From Chitinophagaceae bacterium (GTDB lineage Bacteria; Bacteroidota; Bacteroidia; Chitinophagales; Chitinophagaceae): a stretch of DNA of 64,000 nt. A program made the position numbers and the translations under genes. The notes below the pieces were generated by a model. That model was given only the letters and a program-made list of their open reading frames with translations, was not told the DNA's origin and ran no database searches. Location: assembly GCA_947380905.1 (NCBI GenBank), contig CANCSS010000005.1:22955-86954 (forward strand). The letters run 5' to 3'. Positions 1 to 8,678 of this stretch are shown here, in pieces (the stretch's first letter is position 1; every line of letters begins with the position of its first letter).

Positions 1-481
1 CTGGTTCACCAGAGTTGCTAGTTACGTTTACACCAGCAGTACGTCCTTGTAATAATTCCTCTGGAGATGCGATAACCCCTTTGTTAAAGGATTTTTCACC
101 TAAAGAAACAACTGATCCAGTTGCATCTTTTACTTTTTTAGTACCATATCCTACTACCACCACTTCATTCAATTGGTTGCTAGTTTGATTTAATGATACG
201 GAAACGTTACCTGATGCATCTACTTCTCTCGAAGAGTAGCCTACAGATGAGATAACTAGTTTAGTTACAGTAGAAGGGATAGTAATAGCAAATGAACCGT
301 CACCAGTAGTTTTGGTACCTACTGATGCACCTTTTACTACAACCGAAGCTGCAGCGATTGGTGAACCGTCTTTTGCATCTAAAACCTTACCTGTAACTGT
401 CTTGTTCTGTGCCTGGGCATTTACCACAAGCAAGCCAAGCAATAGTCCAACAAAAGTGGACTTAACAATTTTGAAATTCAT
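1..481 (-). CDS. SusC/RagA-family TonB-linked outer membrane protein, N-terminal part (truncated by window edge)
   Basis: Minus-strand translation from 481 gives MNFKIVKSTFVGLLLGLLVVNAQAQNKTVTGKVLDAKDGSPIAAASVVVKG...LNEVVVVGYGTKKVKDATGSV...ELLQGRTAGVNVTSNSGEP: signal peptide, carboxypeptidase-D-like domain, and SusC plug start. Confidence 0.92.
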   Translation of the reverse strand, partial: MNFKIVKSTFVGLLLGLLVVNAQAQNKTVTGKVLDAKDGSPIAAASVVVKGASVGTKTTGDGSFAITIPSTVTKLVISSVGYSSREVDASGNVSVSLNQTSNQLNEVVVVGYGTKKVKDATGSVVSLGEKSFNKGVIASPEELLQGRTAGVNVTSNSGEP

Positions 482-507
482 AATTGGCAGTTTATTGGTT
501 TATTAAG

Positions 508-524
508 CGTGTACAATTTACACG
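508..524. repeat. Inverted repeat CGTGTA-caatt-TACACG upstream of the SusC-like gene
   Basis: Perfect 6 bp arms, 5 nt spacer, in the 5' region of the minus-strand susC-like gene. Confidence 0.5.
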
Positions 525-718
525 AATTTTAGAAATCCTAATTTTTATGTTAATTTATTTTTAACTTTTAATTTTCTTTAGCTACCGCTTGTTAGCTAAA
601 AAGACTGAATTTAGCCACCTAAAAATCTGTAAATCAACATAGTAATAGATTTTATAATACAAAATAGATCGTAAAATTTACCTCATTTTACCGCTTATTA
701 TATCTAAAATTTAAATAA

Positions 719-734
719 TAACAAACGTTTGCGA
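719..734 (+). promoter_or_regulatory. LacI/PurR-type operator candidate TAACAAACGTTTGCGA
   Basis: Contains perfect palindrome CAAACGTTTG (722-731); lies between divergent susC-like and lacI genes; resembles E. coli PurR consensus ACGCAAACGTTTGCGT. Confidence 0.6.
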
Positions 735-786
735 TAAATTTTGTGGTAAAGTTTGCTTATTTTTAATTTGTAATTCAATTCATTTC

Positions 787-1779
787 ATGACCAATACCAC
801 GCTCAAATTATTAGCGCAACAATTGCAATTAAGTATCTCAACCGTATCCAGGGCATTAAAAGATCATCCGGATATTTCTGCAAAAACAAAAGCAAAAGTA
901 AATGCACTGGCACAAAGTATGGATTACGAACCCAATGCCTATGCCATTCAATTGAGAATGCAGAGCAGTAAAATATTTGGCGTAATTGTACCTGCCATAT
1001 CCAATTTATTTTATGATAGTTTTATTGCAGCAGTGGAGGAGGAAAGTCGAAGAAATGGTTACGCACTCATGATTCTTCAATCCAGCCACAATCCAGAAAA
1101 CGAATTAAACAACTTGAAAATTTTTAGACAGAATAGAGTATCTGGCGTTTTTGCTTGCTTGTCTACGAGTGCTGAGAACTTAGACGTTTATCATAAAATG
1201 AATGAACGTGAAATTCCTGTTGTATTTTTTGACATTGTTCCCAAAGACAACACTTTTACGAAAGTAAGGATGGCAGATGAAAGATGCGGGGTAATTGCTG
1301 CAGAGAATATTATCAAACGCAACGCTAAAAAAGTGTTGGCTATTTTTGGCGACCCGGGCCTTTCTATTAGCCAAAATAGAAAAATATCTTTTCAAAACTT
1401 CATGCACAACTTTTCTCCCAAAACACACGTGAATTATATCAATGCAAATAGTTCCAATGAGGCAGAAGAAATTTTTAAAAAGCATTACAGCAAAGCGGTA
1501 AAATTTGATACCGTTTTTTGCATGACCGATGAAATACTCATTGGAGTTATGAAAGCAATACAAGCCTTGCAAATAAAAGTGCCAGCAGAAGTAGGTGTCA
1601 TTAGTATTAGCAATGGATTTATTCCCAACTTATATCATCCAGTCATTAGCTATGTTGAAACCAGTGGCTTTCAATTGGGAAAACTGGCCTTTGTTCAGAT
1701 GATGGCCAATATGCAAACTGGTAAAACAGTCAATGAATTAACTGTAGACGCTACTTTTATTGAAGGTGGATCCATGTAA
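787..1779 (+). CDS. LacI-family transcriptional regulator
   Basis: N-terminal HTH TTLKLLAQQLQLSISTVSRALKDHPDISAKTKAKVNALAQSMDYEPNAYA plus periplasmic-binding-like domain. Confidence 0.95.
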   Translation: MTNTTLKLLAQQLQLSISTVSRALKDHPDISAKTKAKVNALAQSMDYEPNAYAIQLRMQSSKIFGVIVPAISNLFYDSFIAAVEEESRRNGYALMILQSSHNPENELNNLKIFRQNRVSGVFACLSTSAENLDVYHKMNEREIPVVFFDIVPKDNTFTKVRMADERCGVIAAENIIKRNAKKVLAIFGDPGLSISQNRKISFQNFMHNFSPKTHVNYINANSSNEAEEIFKKHYSKAVKFDTVFCMTDEILIGVMKAIQALQIKVPAEVGVISISNGFIPNLYHPVISYVETSGFQLGKLAFVQMMANMQTGKTVNELTVDATFIEGGSM

Positions 1780-1808
1780 TCATTATAATACATTAAAAAC
1801 TATTCCCC

Positions 1809-2453
1809 ATGCTAGCACAGGCAAAAGCTTTTATTTTTGATTTAAATGGTACCATGATCAATGACATGCCATATCATGTGGGAGCCTGGCATCAACAAAT
1901 TGTAGCATTGGGAGGTACACTAAGTTTAGAAGAAGTAAAACACCAATGCTATGGTAAAAATGACGAGTTGTTAGAAAGGGTTTTCCCAGGTAGATTCTCC
2001 ATGCAAGAAAAATTATCCATCGGCGCCAACAAAGAAGCCTTGTATCGTGTGGAATTTAAACCTCACTTACAATTAATAGCTGGATTGGACTCATTTCTTA
2101 AAACCGCCTTTGAGAAAAAAATTAAAATGGGAATAGGCTCAGCTGCTATTAATGCCAATATTGATTTTGTTCTTGACAATACAGGGACTAGAAACTACTT
2201 TGATGCCATCGTAAGTGCAGATGATGTTTCAATTAGCAAACCCCATCCAGAAACTTTTTTAAAATGCGCCCAGCAGTTAGGCTTTGCTGCATCAGAATGT
2301 ATTGTTTTTGAAGATACCCCCAAGGGCGTTTTAAGTGCACAAAGTGCCGGAATGAAAACAGTAGTTATTAAAAGTATGCACCAAGAAATTGAATTTGCCG
2401 ACTTTGATAATATCTTATTTTTTATCGAAGACTACACCCACTTGTCCTGTTAA
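1809..2453 (+). CDS. HAD-superfamily hydrolase, beta-phosphoglucomutase-like, with variant motif I DLNGT
   Basis: FIFDLNGTMIND, GIGSAAINANIDFVL, SKPHPETFLKCAQQLG, VFEDTPKGVLSAQSAGMKTV motifs. Confidence 0.88.
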   Translation: MLAQAKAFIFDLNGTMINDMPYHVGAWHQQIVALGGTLSLEEVKHQCYGKNDELLERVFPGRFSMQEKLSIGANKEALYRVEFKPHLQLIAGLDSFLKTAFEKKIKMGIGSAAINANIDFVLDNTGTRNYFDAIVSADDVSISKPHPETFLKCAQQLGFAASECIVFEDTPKGVLSAQSAGMKTVVIKSMHQEIEFADFDNILFFIEDYTHLSC

Positions 2454-2467
2454 AAAAGAATTGAATT

Positions 2468-3847
2468 TTACTTTCCAATACAGAATTTAGAAAAGATAAA
2501 ATCTAATTGATCTTCGTTGGTGATTTGTCCAGTAATGGTACCTAAATAATGCAGTGCGTGATTGATATCAATGGCGAGTAAATCACCGGTCACATTGTCT
2601 ACCAATCCCGTTTCTATATCATTTAAAGCAAACAACAACCTTTTTAAAGAAGCTACATGTCTTGCATTGGTAACAATAGTTCCTTCTTTGTTAAGGCCGT
2701 CTCCTACTACTTTTTGATGCAATGCATTTTCAAGCGCTAAAATATTTTTTTTGTCTTTGGCTGCAATAAAAATAATGTCTTTTAAAGCTGTATCCTTTTC
2801 TAAAGTAACGTCAATTGCAATGTCCATTTTATTGCCCACAAAAATCAGCTTGTGTGCCCCTACCAATTCCTGTTTCCACTGTTTTATTTGTGCAGCACTG
2901 GTGTTACTGGCATCAAATAAGGCTATGACAATATCAGCAGCTTGAATTTTTTCTTTGCTTTTTTCAATTCCCATTTGCTCGATGCTATCACTAGTGGTAT
3001 GTCTGATACCCGCTGTATCAATTAACTTATACATGACGCCTTGTATGTTCAAATATTCTTCGACCGTATCTCTGGTAGTGCCAGGTATTTCACTTACCAA
3101 GGCCCTATTTTCATTGAGCAATGCATTCAATAAAGTAGACTTTCCTGCATTCGGCTTACCCACTATGGCTACTTGCACCCCATGCTTTATTACATTGCCC
3201 AATTGAAAAGAAATTAACAAGTCCTCTGTTTTTCTTTGTAACTCATGCACCAATACCTCCAAAGCTTTTTTATTGGCAAAAGCTACATCTTCTTGTGAAA
3301 AATCTAATTCCAATTCAATTAAGGCAGAAAATTTGATCAACTTCTCGCGCATTACTTGCAAGTCAGAAGAAAAACCTCCTTTTAAATTGTACAAGGCTGT
3401 TTTGCGTGCAGCTTCGGTATTGCTGGCAATTAAATCTGCAACAGCTTCGGCTTGGGTTAAATCTAATTTCCCATTTAAAAAAGCACGTTGTGTAAATTCC
3501 CCCGGCTTGGCCAATCGAGCTCCCTTGGCCTGGAACAATTGTAAAATAGAATCCTGTATGAAAGGAGATCCATGGCAAGAAATTTCAACCACCTCTTCGC
3601 CCGTATAGGATTTAGGTGCTCGATAAATAGTAACCACCACTTCGTCCAACACTTCTTTGCCATTCATTATTTTTCCAACATGTACCGTGTGGGTAGCCTT
3701 GTTGCTTAAATTTTGTTTTGAAAAAACTGCGCTCGTCAAGGCAATGGCAGTAGGACCACTTAAACGGATCACTGCAATAGCGCCCAACCCGGGTGGTGTG
3801 GCCAGGGCAACAATGGTATCATTCCAAGAACTCAAATTTTCGCGCAT
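2468..3847 (-). CDS. mnmE: tRNA uridine-5-carboxymethylaminomethyl(34) synthesis GTPase MnmE
   Basis: DTIVALATPPGLGAIAVIRLSG N-terminus, GKPNAGKSTLLNALL G1 motif, IPGTTRDTVEE, DTAGIR, C-terminal FCIGK. Confidence 0.98.
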   Translation of the reverse strand: MRENLSSWNDTIVALATPPGLGAIAVIRLSGPTAIALTSAVFSKQNLSNKATHTVHVGKIMNGKEVLDEVVVTIYRAPKSYTGEEVVEISCHGSPFIQDSILQLFQAKGARLAKPGEFTQRAFLNGKLDLTQAEAVADLIASNTEAARKTALYNLKGGFSSDLQVMREKLIKFSALIELELDFSQEDVAFANKKALEVLVHELQRKTEDLLISFQLGNVIKHGVQVAIVGKPNAGKSTLLNALLNENRALVSEIPGTTRDTVEEYLNIQGVMYKLIDTAGIRHTTSDSIEQMGIEKSKEKIQAADIVIALFDASNTSAAQIKQWKQELVGAHKLIFVGNKMDIAIDVTLEKDTALKDIIFIAAKDKKNILALENALHQKVVGDGLNKEGTIVTNARHVASLKRLLFALNDIETGLVDNVTGDLLAIDINHALHYLGTITGQITNEDQLDFIFSKFCIGK

Positions 3848-3894
3848 GCTACAAAGGTAAACTTTATGGAGTATTTATAAAGGTGCAGAAAAAC

Positions 3895-3924
3895 AAATCC
3901 CCCCCGAATGCTCGGGAGGGATTT
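3895..3924. terminator. Hairpin terminator candidate downstream of tonB
   Basis: AAATCCCCCCCGA-atgc-TCGGGAGGGATTT near-perfect inverted repeat (one mismatch) just 3' of the minus-strand TonB gene. Confidence 0.7.
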
Positions 3925-3952
3925 AATATTATTAAAGAAATTTGTTCAACTA

Positions 3953-4762
3953 CTAATCTTCAGAAACTACGAATACAATCGCTTGACGGTGACGATAAAT
4001 TACATTACGGCCATTTTGAACTGCGGGCTTCCATTTTGGACCTCTTGTAATTACACGAACTGCTTCATCTTTTGTACCATATCCAGGATCGTTCTCTGCT
4101 TTTACATCACTGATAGAACCATCTCTTGATACGATGAAAGAAACCACTACTGAATATTTTCCAGCAGGAGCCCCATTTTCAACTGGCAAGTCTCTGTTTA
4201 AAGTTCTTTCTAAATAACGAATCCAGCCTTGTTGTCCACCAGGGAACTCAGCAGGTATTTGTACCACTGTGAAGATTTTATCGGTCTCTTCTTCTGCTGG
4301 AGGTGCTACTGCTGTTTCAGTTGGTGCCACTAAGCCATCATCTTTAATACCTTTCTGATCGGTAGCACCAATTTTTACGTCTTCTAGCTTTTCAATTTCT
4401 TTTACTTCATCTTCTTTTTTCACTTCCTCGTCTTTTACAATCTTAGGAGGTGTAAATTTTGCCATTTCCACTTTTGGTGGCTCCACTTTTGGTGGTGGTG
4501 GCGGCGGAGGAGGTGGCTTTTTCTCTTGCGTTACGTCTGTCAAAGAAACATCGGTAACTATGATTTCAGTTTTAGATTTTTTTGCGCTATTAGACCAAAT
4601 TGCAGCACCTGCCAAAAGAACGGTTACGGTGACCATGCCAATCAACGCCTTTTTAAGACGATCATTGTATGTTTTTCTTAGCTCATAAGCACCATATTCC
4701 TTAAATCTTCCCTCAAAAATGAGGTCTAGAATATCGGCGTTTAATATTTTGTTTATGTCCAT
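3953..4762 (-). CDS. tonB: Energy transducer TonB
   Basis: Single TM near N-terminus, polyproline KKPPPPPPPPPKVEPPKVE, C-terminal TonB domain (FPGGQQGWIRYLERTLN...VVVSFIVSRDGSISDVKAENDPGYGTKDEAVRVI). Confidence 0.93.
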   Translation of the reverse strand: MDINKILNADILDLIFEGRFKEYGAYELRKTYNDRLKKALIGMVTVTVLLAGAAIWSNSAKKSKTEIIVTDVSLTDVTQEKKPPPPPPPPPKVEPPKVEMAKFTPPKIVKDEEVKKEDEVKEIEKLEDVKIGATDQKGIKDDGLVAPTETAVAPPAEEETDKIFTVVQIPAEFPGGQQGWIRYLERTLNRDLPVENGAPAGKYSVVVSFIVSRDGSISDVKAENDPGYGTKDEAVRVITRGPKWKPAVQNGRNVIYRHRQAIVFVVSED

Positions 4763-4774
4763 TGTTTAATGCTT

Positions 4775-5356
4775 TTAATTGCTAGAAGGTTTTGCGGACT
4801 CATCTGATTTTTTTACCAATTGTTCTTCAATGTCAAAAATATCTACAAGTGCATATTTTTTTACCACATTAATTGACATTTCATCTAAAATATCAATCAC
4901 GTTTTTGTAAGTACAAGTGGAACTTGGTTTAATCACGATAACTAAATCCTTTTCAGGATCGGTTGGGTCTTGTGCAATACTTCTTACATACTCCTTCTTT
5001 TTCAAAATAACATCACGAATAGAGTTTTCTCCATTGTATGAAGCAGATAAAAAATTAGAAGCGTCTGTTTTTAATTGTCCTTCATAATAATATATATGAT
5101 TGTCTGCACCCATTATGATGGTTAAAGCACCTGACTCTTTTGCTTTGTTTTGTTCTTCAGGCTTCACTTTATCATCAGGCAAAATCAACTTCATTGCTGT
5201 AGGTTGACTCATCGTGGTAGTGAAGATGAAAAAGGTGATCAAAAGAAAACCCAAATCCACCATCGGTGTCAAATCGACACGCGTGGATAATTTTTTTCCT
5301 TTTTTGACCCCTGGTCCTTTCTTATGGCCACCACCCGAGGTATCTAATTCTGCCAT
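4775..5356 (-). CDS. exbD: Biopolymer transporter ExbD
   Basis: RVDLTPMVDLGFLLITFFIFTTTMSQPTAMKLILP. Confidence 0.93.
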   Translation of the reverse strand: MAELDTSGGGHKKGPGVKKGKKLSTRVDLTPMVDLGFLLITFFIFTTTMSQPTAMKLILPDDKVKPEEQNKAKESGALTIIMGADNHIYYYEGQLKTDASNFLSASYNGENSIRDVILKKKEYVRSIAQDPTDPEKDLVIVIKPSSTCTYKNVIDILDEMSINVVKKYALVDIFDIEEQLVKKSDESAKPSSN

Positions 5357-5384
5357 AGTAAATAGCTTTTAATTAGTTTATAAT

Positions 5385-6032
5385 TTAGTTGTCCTGTTTC
5401 TCTCCACTCATTGATTTCTTATACAACTCTGAACCTACTGGTGCATTTTCAGGATTGGTAATCATTTGAAATCTTTGAATATTATTTTTCTTAAATGCAG
5501 AAAGTACGCTTTTGAAAGCTGGATACTTAGCTAAATTGTCTCCTTTTAAAACAAGGTCCAATTTTGTGCCAGCATAAGCTTCATTCACCACTTGCATCCA
5601 AGTTATTAATTCATTGTTGGTACTATCCTTACATGGAATACCAGGAAGCAAGTTCCCTTTTCTGTTTTCTTCAGTGATGGCTAAAAAAGATTTGAGTCCT
5701 GAGAAAGGAGCTCCGATGAAATTGGCACTTTTAAATGCAGGAACATCAATTCCTAAATTTCTAGTGGCATTCAAAGAATTCGCAATCGCTTCTCTTTTTT
5801 GCTTGTCATCAATGGTAAGAAATACTTTGCCGTCTTTATCTATTGTTATTAGAACAAAATCCTTGCTTGGAGCAATTTTAGAAGATACAGAACTTGGTGT
5901 TGTAACCGCTATTGCTTCTGAAGGTTTGAACTTAGTAGTTAAGATAAAGAATGACAATAAAAGGAAAGCCACATCACACATGGCAGTCATGTCGATGGTG
6001 GTACTCTTACGAGGTAATTTGGCTCTACCCAT
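5385..6032 (-). CDS. Biopolymer transporter ExbD (second paralogue)
   Basis: TTIDMTAMCDVAFLLLSFFILTTKFKPSEAIAVTTP; adjacent to first exbD. Confidence 0.92.
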   Translation of the reverse strand: MGRAKLPRKSTTIDMTAMCDVAFLLLSFFILTTKFKPSEAIAVTTPSSVSSKIAPSKDFVLITIDKDGKVFLTIDDKQKREAIANSLNATRNLGIDVPAFKSANFIGAPFSGLKSFLAITEENRKGNLLPGIPCKDSTNNELITWMQVVNEAYAGTKLDLVLKGDNLAKYPAFKSVLSAFKKNNIQRFQMITNPENAPVGSELYKKSMSGEKQDN

Positions 6033-6094
6033 TTTTGTATTCTTTTAATTATTATATAAGGTTGCCCTTATTAAAATATTTTTTGCTCTAACTA

Positions 6095-6955
6095 CTATTT
6101 GTAGTTAGCTGCGAAACTTTGAGTTAATGTAAATCCAGACTCATCAATACCATAAGTGATACCATCGATTCTTGTAGTGAATACGTTGTACATTATGATT
6201 GCGATAGCTGAAGTACCGATACCCAAAGCAGTATTATACAAGGCCTCAGAGATACCTTGAGATAATTCACGAGCAGCTTCACCACCACCTTCTTCACCTA
6301 ATTTAGAGAAAGAACGAATCATACCTAATACCGTACCAAACAATCCTAATAAGGTTGCTACTGACGCGATAGTTGATAAGAAAACTAAATTCTTTTCTAA
6401 CATTGGTAATTCCAAAGCAGTTGCTTCTTCGATTTCTTTTTGAATATTCAATACTTTTTGGTCTGTATCTAATTCTGTATTGGTAATCATTTCTTTGTAC
6501 TTAGTCAATCCAGATTTCATAACATTTCCAACTGAACCCTTTTGTTTGTCACACTCAGCAATTGCTTTGTCGACTTCTTTATTGGCTAATTGAAATTGTA
6601 CTTTACGAATGAATTCAGCAATGTTTCCGTTACCTGCAGCTTTCTTAATAGTCATTAATCTTTCAATAACAAAAGTTAACACGATTAATAAACTACCAAT
6701 TAAAACTGGAACAACGATACCGCCTTCGTACATTTTTGTGAAAGTACCTTTTGGTCCTTTATGACTAGGCCAAAATCCACCATTAGGATCTGGATTGGTA
6801 AAATTACTTCCGTTTCCTAACACAAAACGCCAGATGACGTAACCTGCTAAAATACATAAGATAGGTGCTAAAGTCGCAACAAGATTTCCGCTCTGTTGAG
6901 GCTGTGCTGCTTTCTTTGAAGCAGAAGCTGTTGCAGTTGATTTAATCTCAGCCAT
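6095..6955 (-). CDS. exbB: MotA/TolQ/ExbB proton channel family protein
   Basis: STIASVATLLGLFGTVLGMIRSFSKLG...GISEALYNTALGIGTSAIAIIMYNVF. Confidence 0.93.
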   Translation of the reverse strand: MAEIKSTATASASKKAAQPQQSGNLVATLAPILCILAGYVIWRFVLGNGSNFTNPDPNGGFWPSHKGPKGTFTKMYEGGIVVPVLIGSLLIVLTFVIERLMTIKKAAGNGNIAEFIRKVQFQLANKEVDKAIAECDKQKGSVGNVMKSGLTKYKEMITNTELDTDQKVLNIQKEIEEATALELPMLEKNLVFLSTIASVATLLGLFGTVLGMIRSFSKLGEEGGGEAARELSQGISEALYNTALGIGTSAIAIIMYNVFTTRIDGITYGIDESGFTLTQSFAANYK

Positions 6956-7063
6956 GATTCAATTGATTTTTGGTTTTAAATAAAAATTTTTTAAGAAATT
7001 GTCCTCTTCGCAATTGGTAAGATTTTTTTAAAATCTTTACGCACTAGTTTCTAAGGGGTTACA

Positions 7064-7113
7064 AAATAAGTAATTTATTGGTTGAAACAAATTTCAGCCA
7101 ATAAATTTATTTT
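7064..7113. repeat. Long AT-rich inverted repeat, possible terminator
   Basis: AAAATAAGTAATTTATTGGTTGAAA / TTTCAGCCAATAAATTTATTTT arms, imperfect; downstream of the minus-strand ABC permease. Confidence 0.5.
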
Positions 7114-7313
7114 AAATTAATATTAAAACTAACCGGTGTTCTTGCACTGAAAAAAGGGGGGCTGCCTATATTAAAAAAATCAATCATCTTTCCTTGAAAA
7201 AAGGGCGACAGGCAAAAGCCGATTTTGGCTTCATTATCAAGATAATAGGCCCATAATAGGCCAAAAGAGGTGGTAAAAAGGGGTATTGACCAGCGGTTTC
7301 TGGGCAATCGGCT

Positions 7314-8600
7314 TTATTCGTATCTAAGGGCGTCTATGGGATTCAAAGCGGAAGCTTTCATGGCTGGGTAGATTCCGGCGGCCAAACCCACCACAGAACA
7401 AATCACAATTCCAATAAATACCCATAGCCAGGGCACGACAAATCCAGTATGCAATACCAAACTAAATATATTGCCCACTAGAACCCCTAAAATAATACCA
7501 AATACTGCCCCCAAAATGCTAATTAAAACGCTCTCAAACAAAAACTGACGGCGCACATCTTTCCTTTTCCCGCCGATGGCTTTAATCAATCCCACTTCCC
7601 TAGTTCTTTCACTCACTGCTACCAACATGATATTCATTAATCCAATGGCAGCGCCAATTAATGTAATCATACCAATAGCACCAGCAGCACCACTAATACC
7701 AGCCAGTAAACCAATAAATATATCTGCAAATTTATCGCTCTTATCTACTACAAAATTATCTGTTTCAGCAGGAATCAACCTTCTTGCTTTTCTCATTTGT
7801 TCCGTGGCCTCGTCAATGGCTGGATTAAGTTCAGTTACATTATTGACCATCACTCCTAATTGATAGGAAGGATTGCTATTGGTATATTGACGGACATTTT
7901 TTAAAGAAGAAAAAACAATATCATCCTGACGCATCATGGCACTGGATCCTTTTGATTTTAATAAACCAATGACCCGGTAAGGTTTGCCTTGCAATAAAAT
8001 AATTTTATCAATGCATCTTTCTGGTTTATTTAAAAATAGTTTTGCTGCTACGCTTGATCCAATAACACAAACATTGCGTCCACTTTGAATATCTACATTA
8101 TTTAAGTTGCGTCCCAATTCCAATTGATAGCCATTGACTGCAAAATAATTTTCATCTCCACCCCATAAGGTAATTTGCGGATTGGTTTTTTTATCTTTGT
8201 AATGAAGCTCATTGTTGCCTCCTGCTCGCCTATATACACTTACTTGCGCCCTATTAAAACCATAATGATCTTTAAAATAAGTCGACTCCTCCATTCTGAT
8301 TGGCTTGTCTAAATTTGATTTTTTTTCTTTGACCCCTCTCTTAGATTTCTGAAATTCTTGACCATTGCCATCTCCCCCCATTCTTATTCTTGCATTCATT
8401 TCTTTGTAACGAATGGAAAAGGCATTGGCCCCCATAAAAGAAAAGTTTTCTTTTAAACTTTGATTCATCGCAGAAATAGCTGTAATAATACCAATCAATG
8501 CCATGATACCAAATGCGATAATGGCAACAGTAATACCTGTTCTTAATTTATTGCCCTTAACGGTGCGCCATGCCAACACAAAAGAATCCTGAATGGTCAT
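7314..8600 (-). CDS. MacB-like ABC transporter permease
   Basis: N-terminal SFVLAWRTVKGNKLRTGITVAIIAFGIMALIGI, ISGAAGAIGMITLIGAAIGLMNIMLVAVSERTREVGLIKAIGGKRKDVRRQFLFESVLIS, C-terminal YPAMKASALNPIDALRYE. Confidence 0.93.
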   Translation of the reverse strand: MTIQDSFVLAWRTVKGNKLRTGITVAIIAFGIMALIGIITAISAMNQSLKENFSFMGANAFSIRYKEMNARIRMGGDGNGQEFQKSKRGVKEKKSNLDKPIRMEESTYFKDHYGFNRAQVSVYRRAGGNNELHYKDKKTNPQITLWGGDENYFAVNGYQLELGRNLNNVDIQSGRNVCVIGSSVAAKLFLNKPERCIDKIILLQGKPYRVIGLLKSKGSSAMMRQDDIVFSSLKNVRQYTNSNPSYQLGVMVNNVTELNPAIDEATEQMRKARRLIPAETDNFVVDKSDKFADIFIGLLAGISGAAGAIGMITLIGAAIGLMNIMLVAVSERTREVGLIKAIGGKRKDVRRQFLFESVLISILGAVFGIILGVLVGNIFSLVLHTGFVVPWLWVFIGIVICSVVGLAAGIYPAMKASALNPIDALRYE

Positions 8601-8678
8601 TGTACTAGGTTTATAAAAAGCAAAGGTAAGATAGATTCAACAATGCCAAGTCTTTGCCCCTTGGTATATGAAGAACGG

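Noticed and set aside
1180-1572. Minus-strand ORF of 130 aa inside the lacI gene
   Set aside because: Fully antisense to a clear LacI coding sequence; composition looks like a frame shadow with no recognisable domain.
3363-3663. Several overlapping ORFs on both strands inside mnmE
   Set aside because: Alternative frames of a well-supported conserved gene.
4480-4520. GGTGGTGG/GGCGGAGG repeat as a microsatellite or repeat element
   Set aside because: Explained by the polyproline stretch in TonB.
5614-6048. Plus-strand 144 aa ORF opposite exbD
   Set aside because: Antisense to ExbD; no independent evidence.
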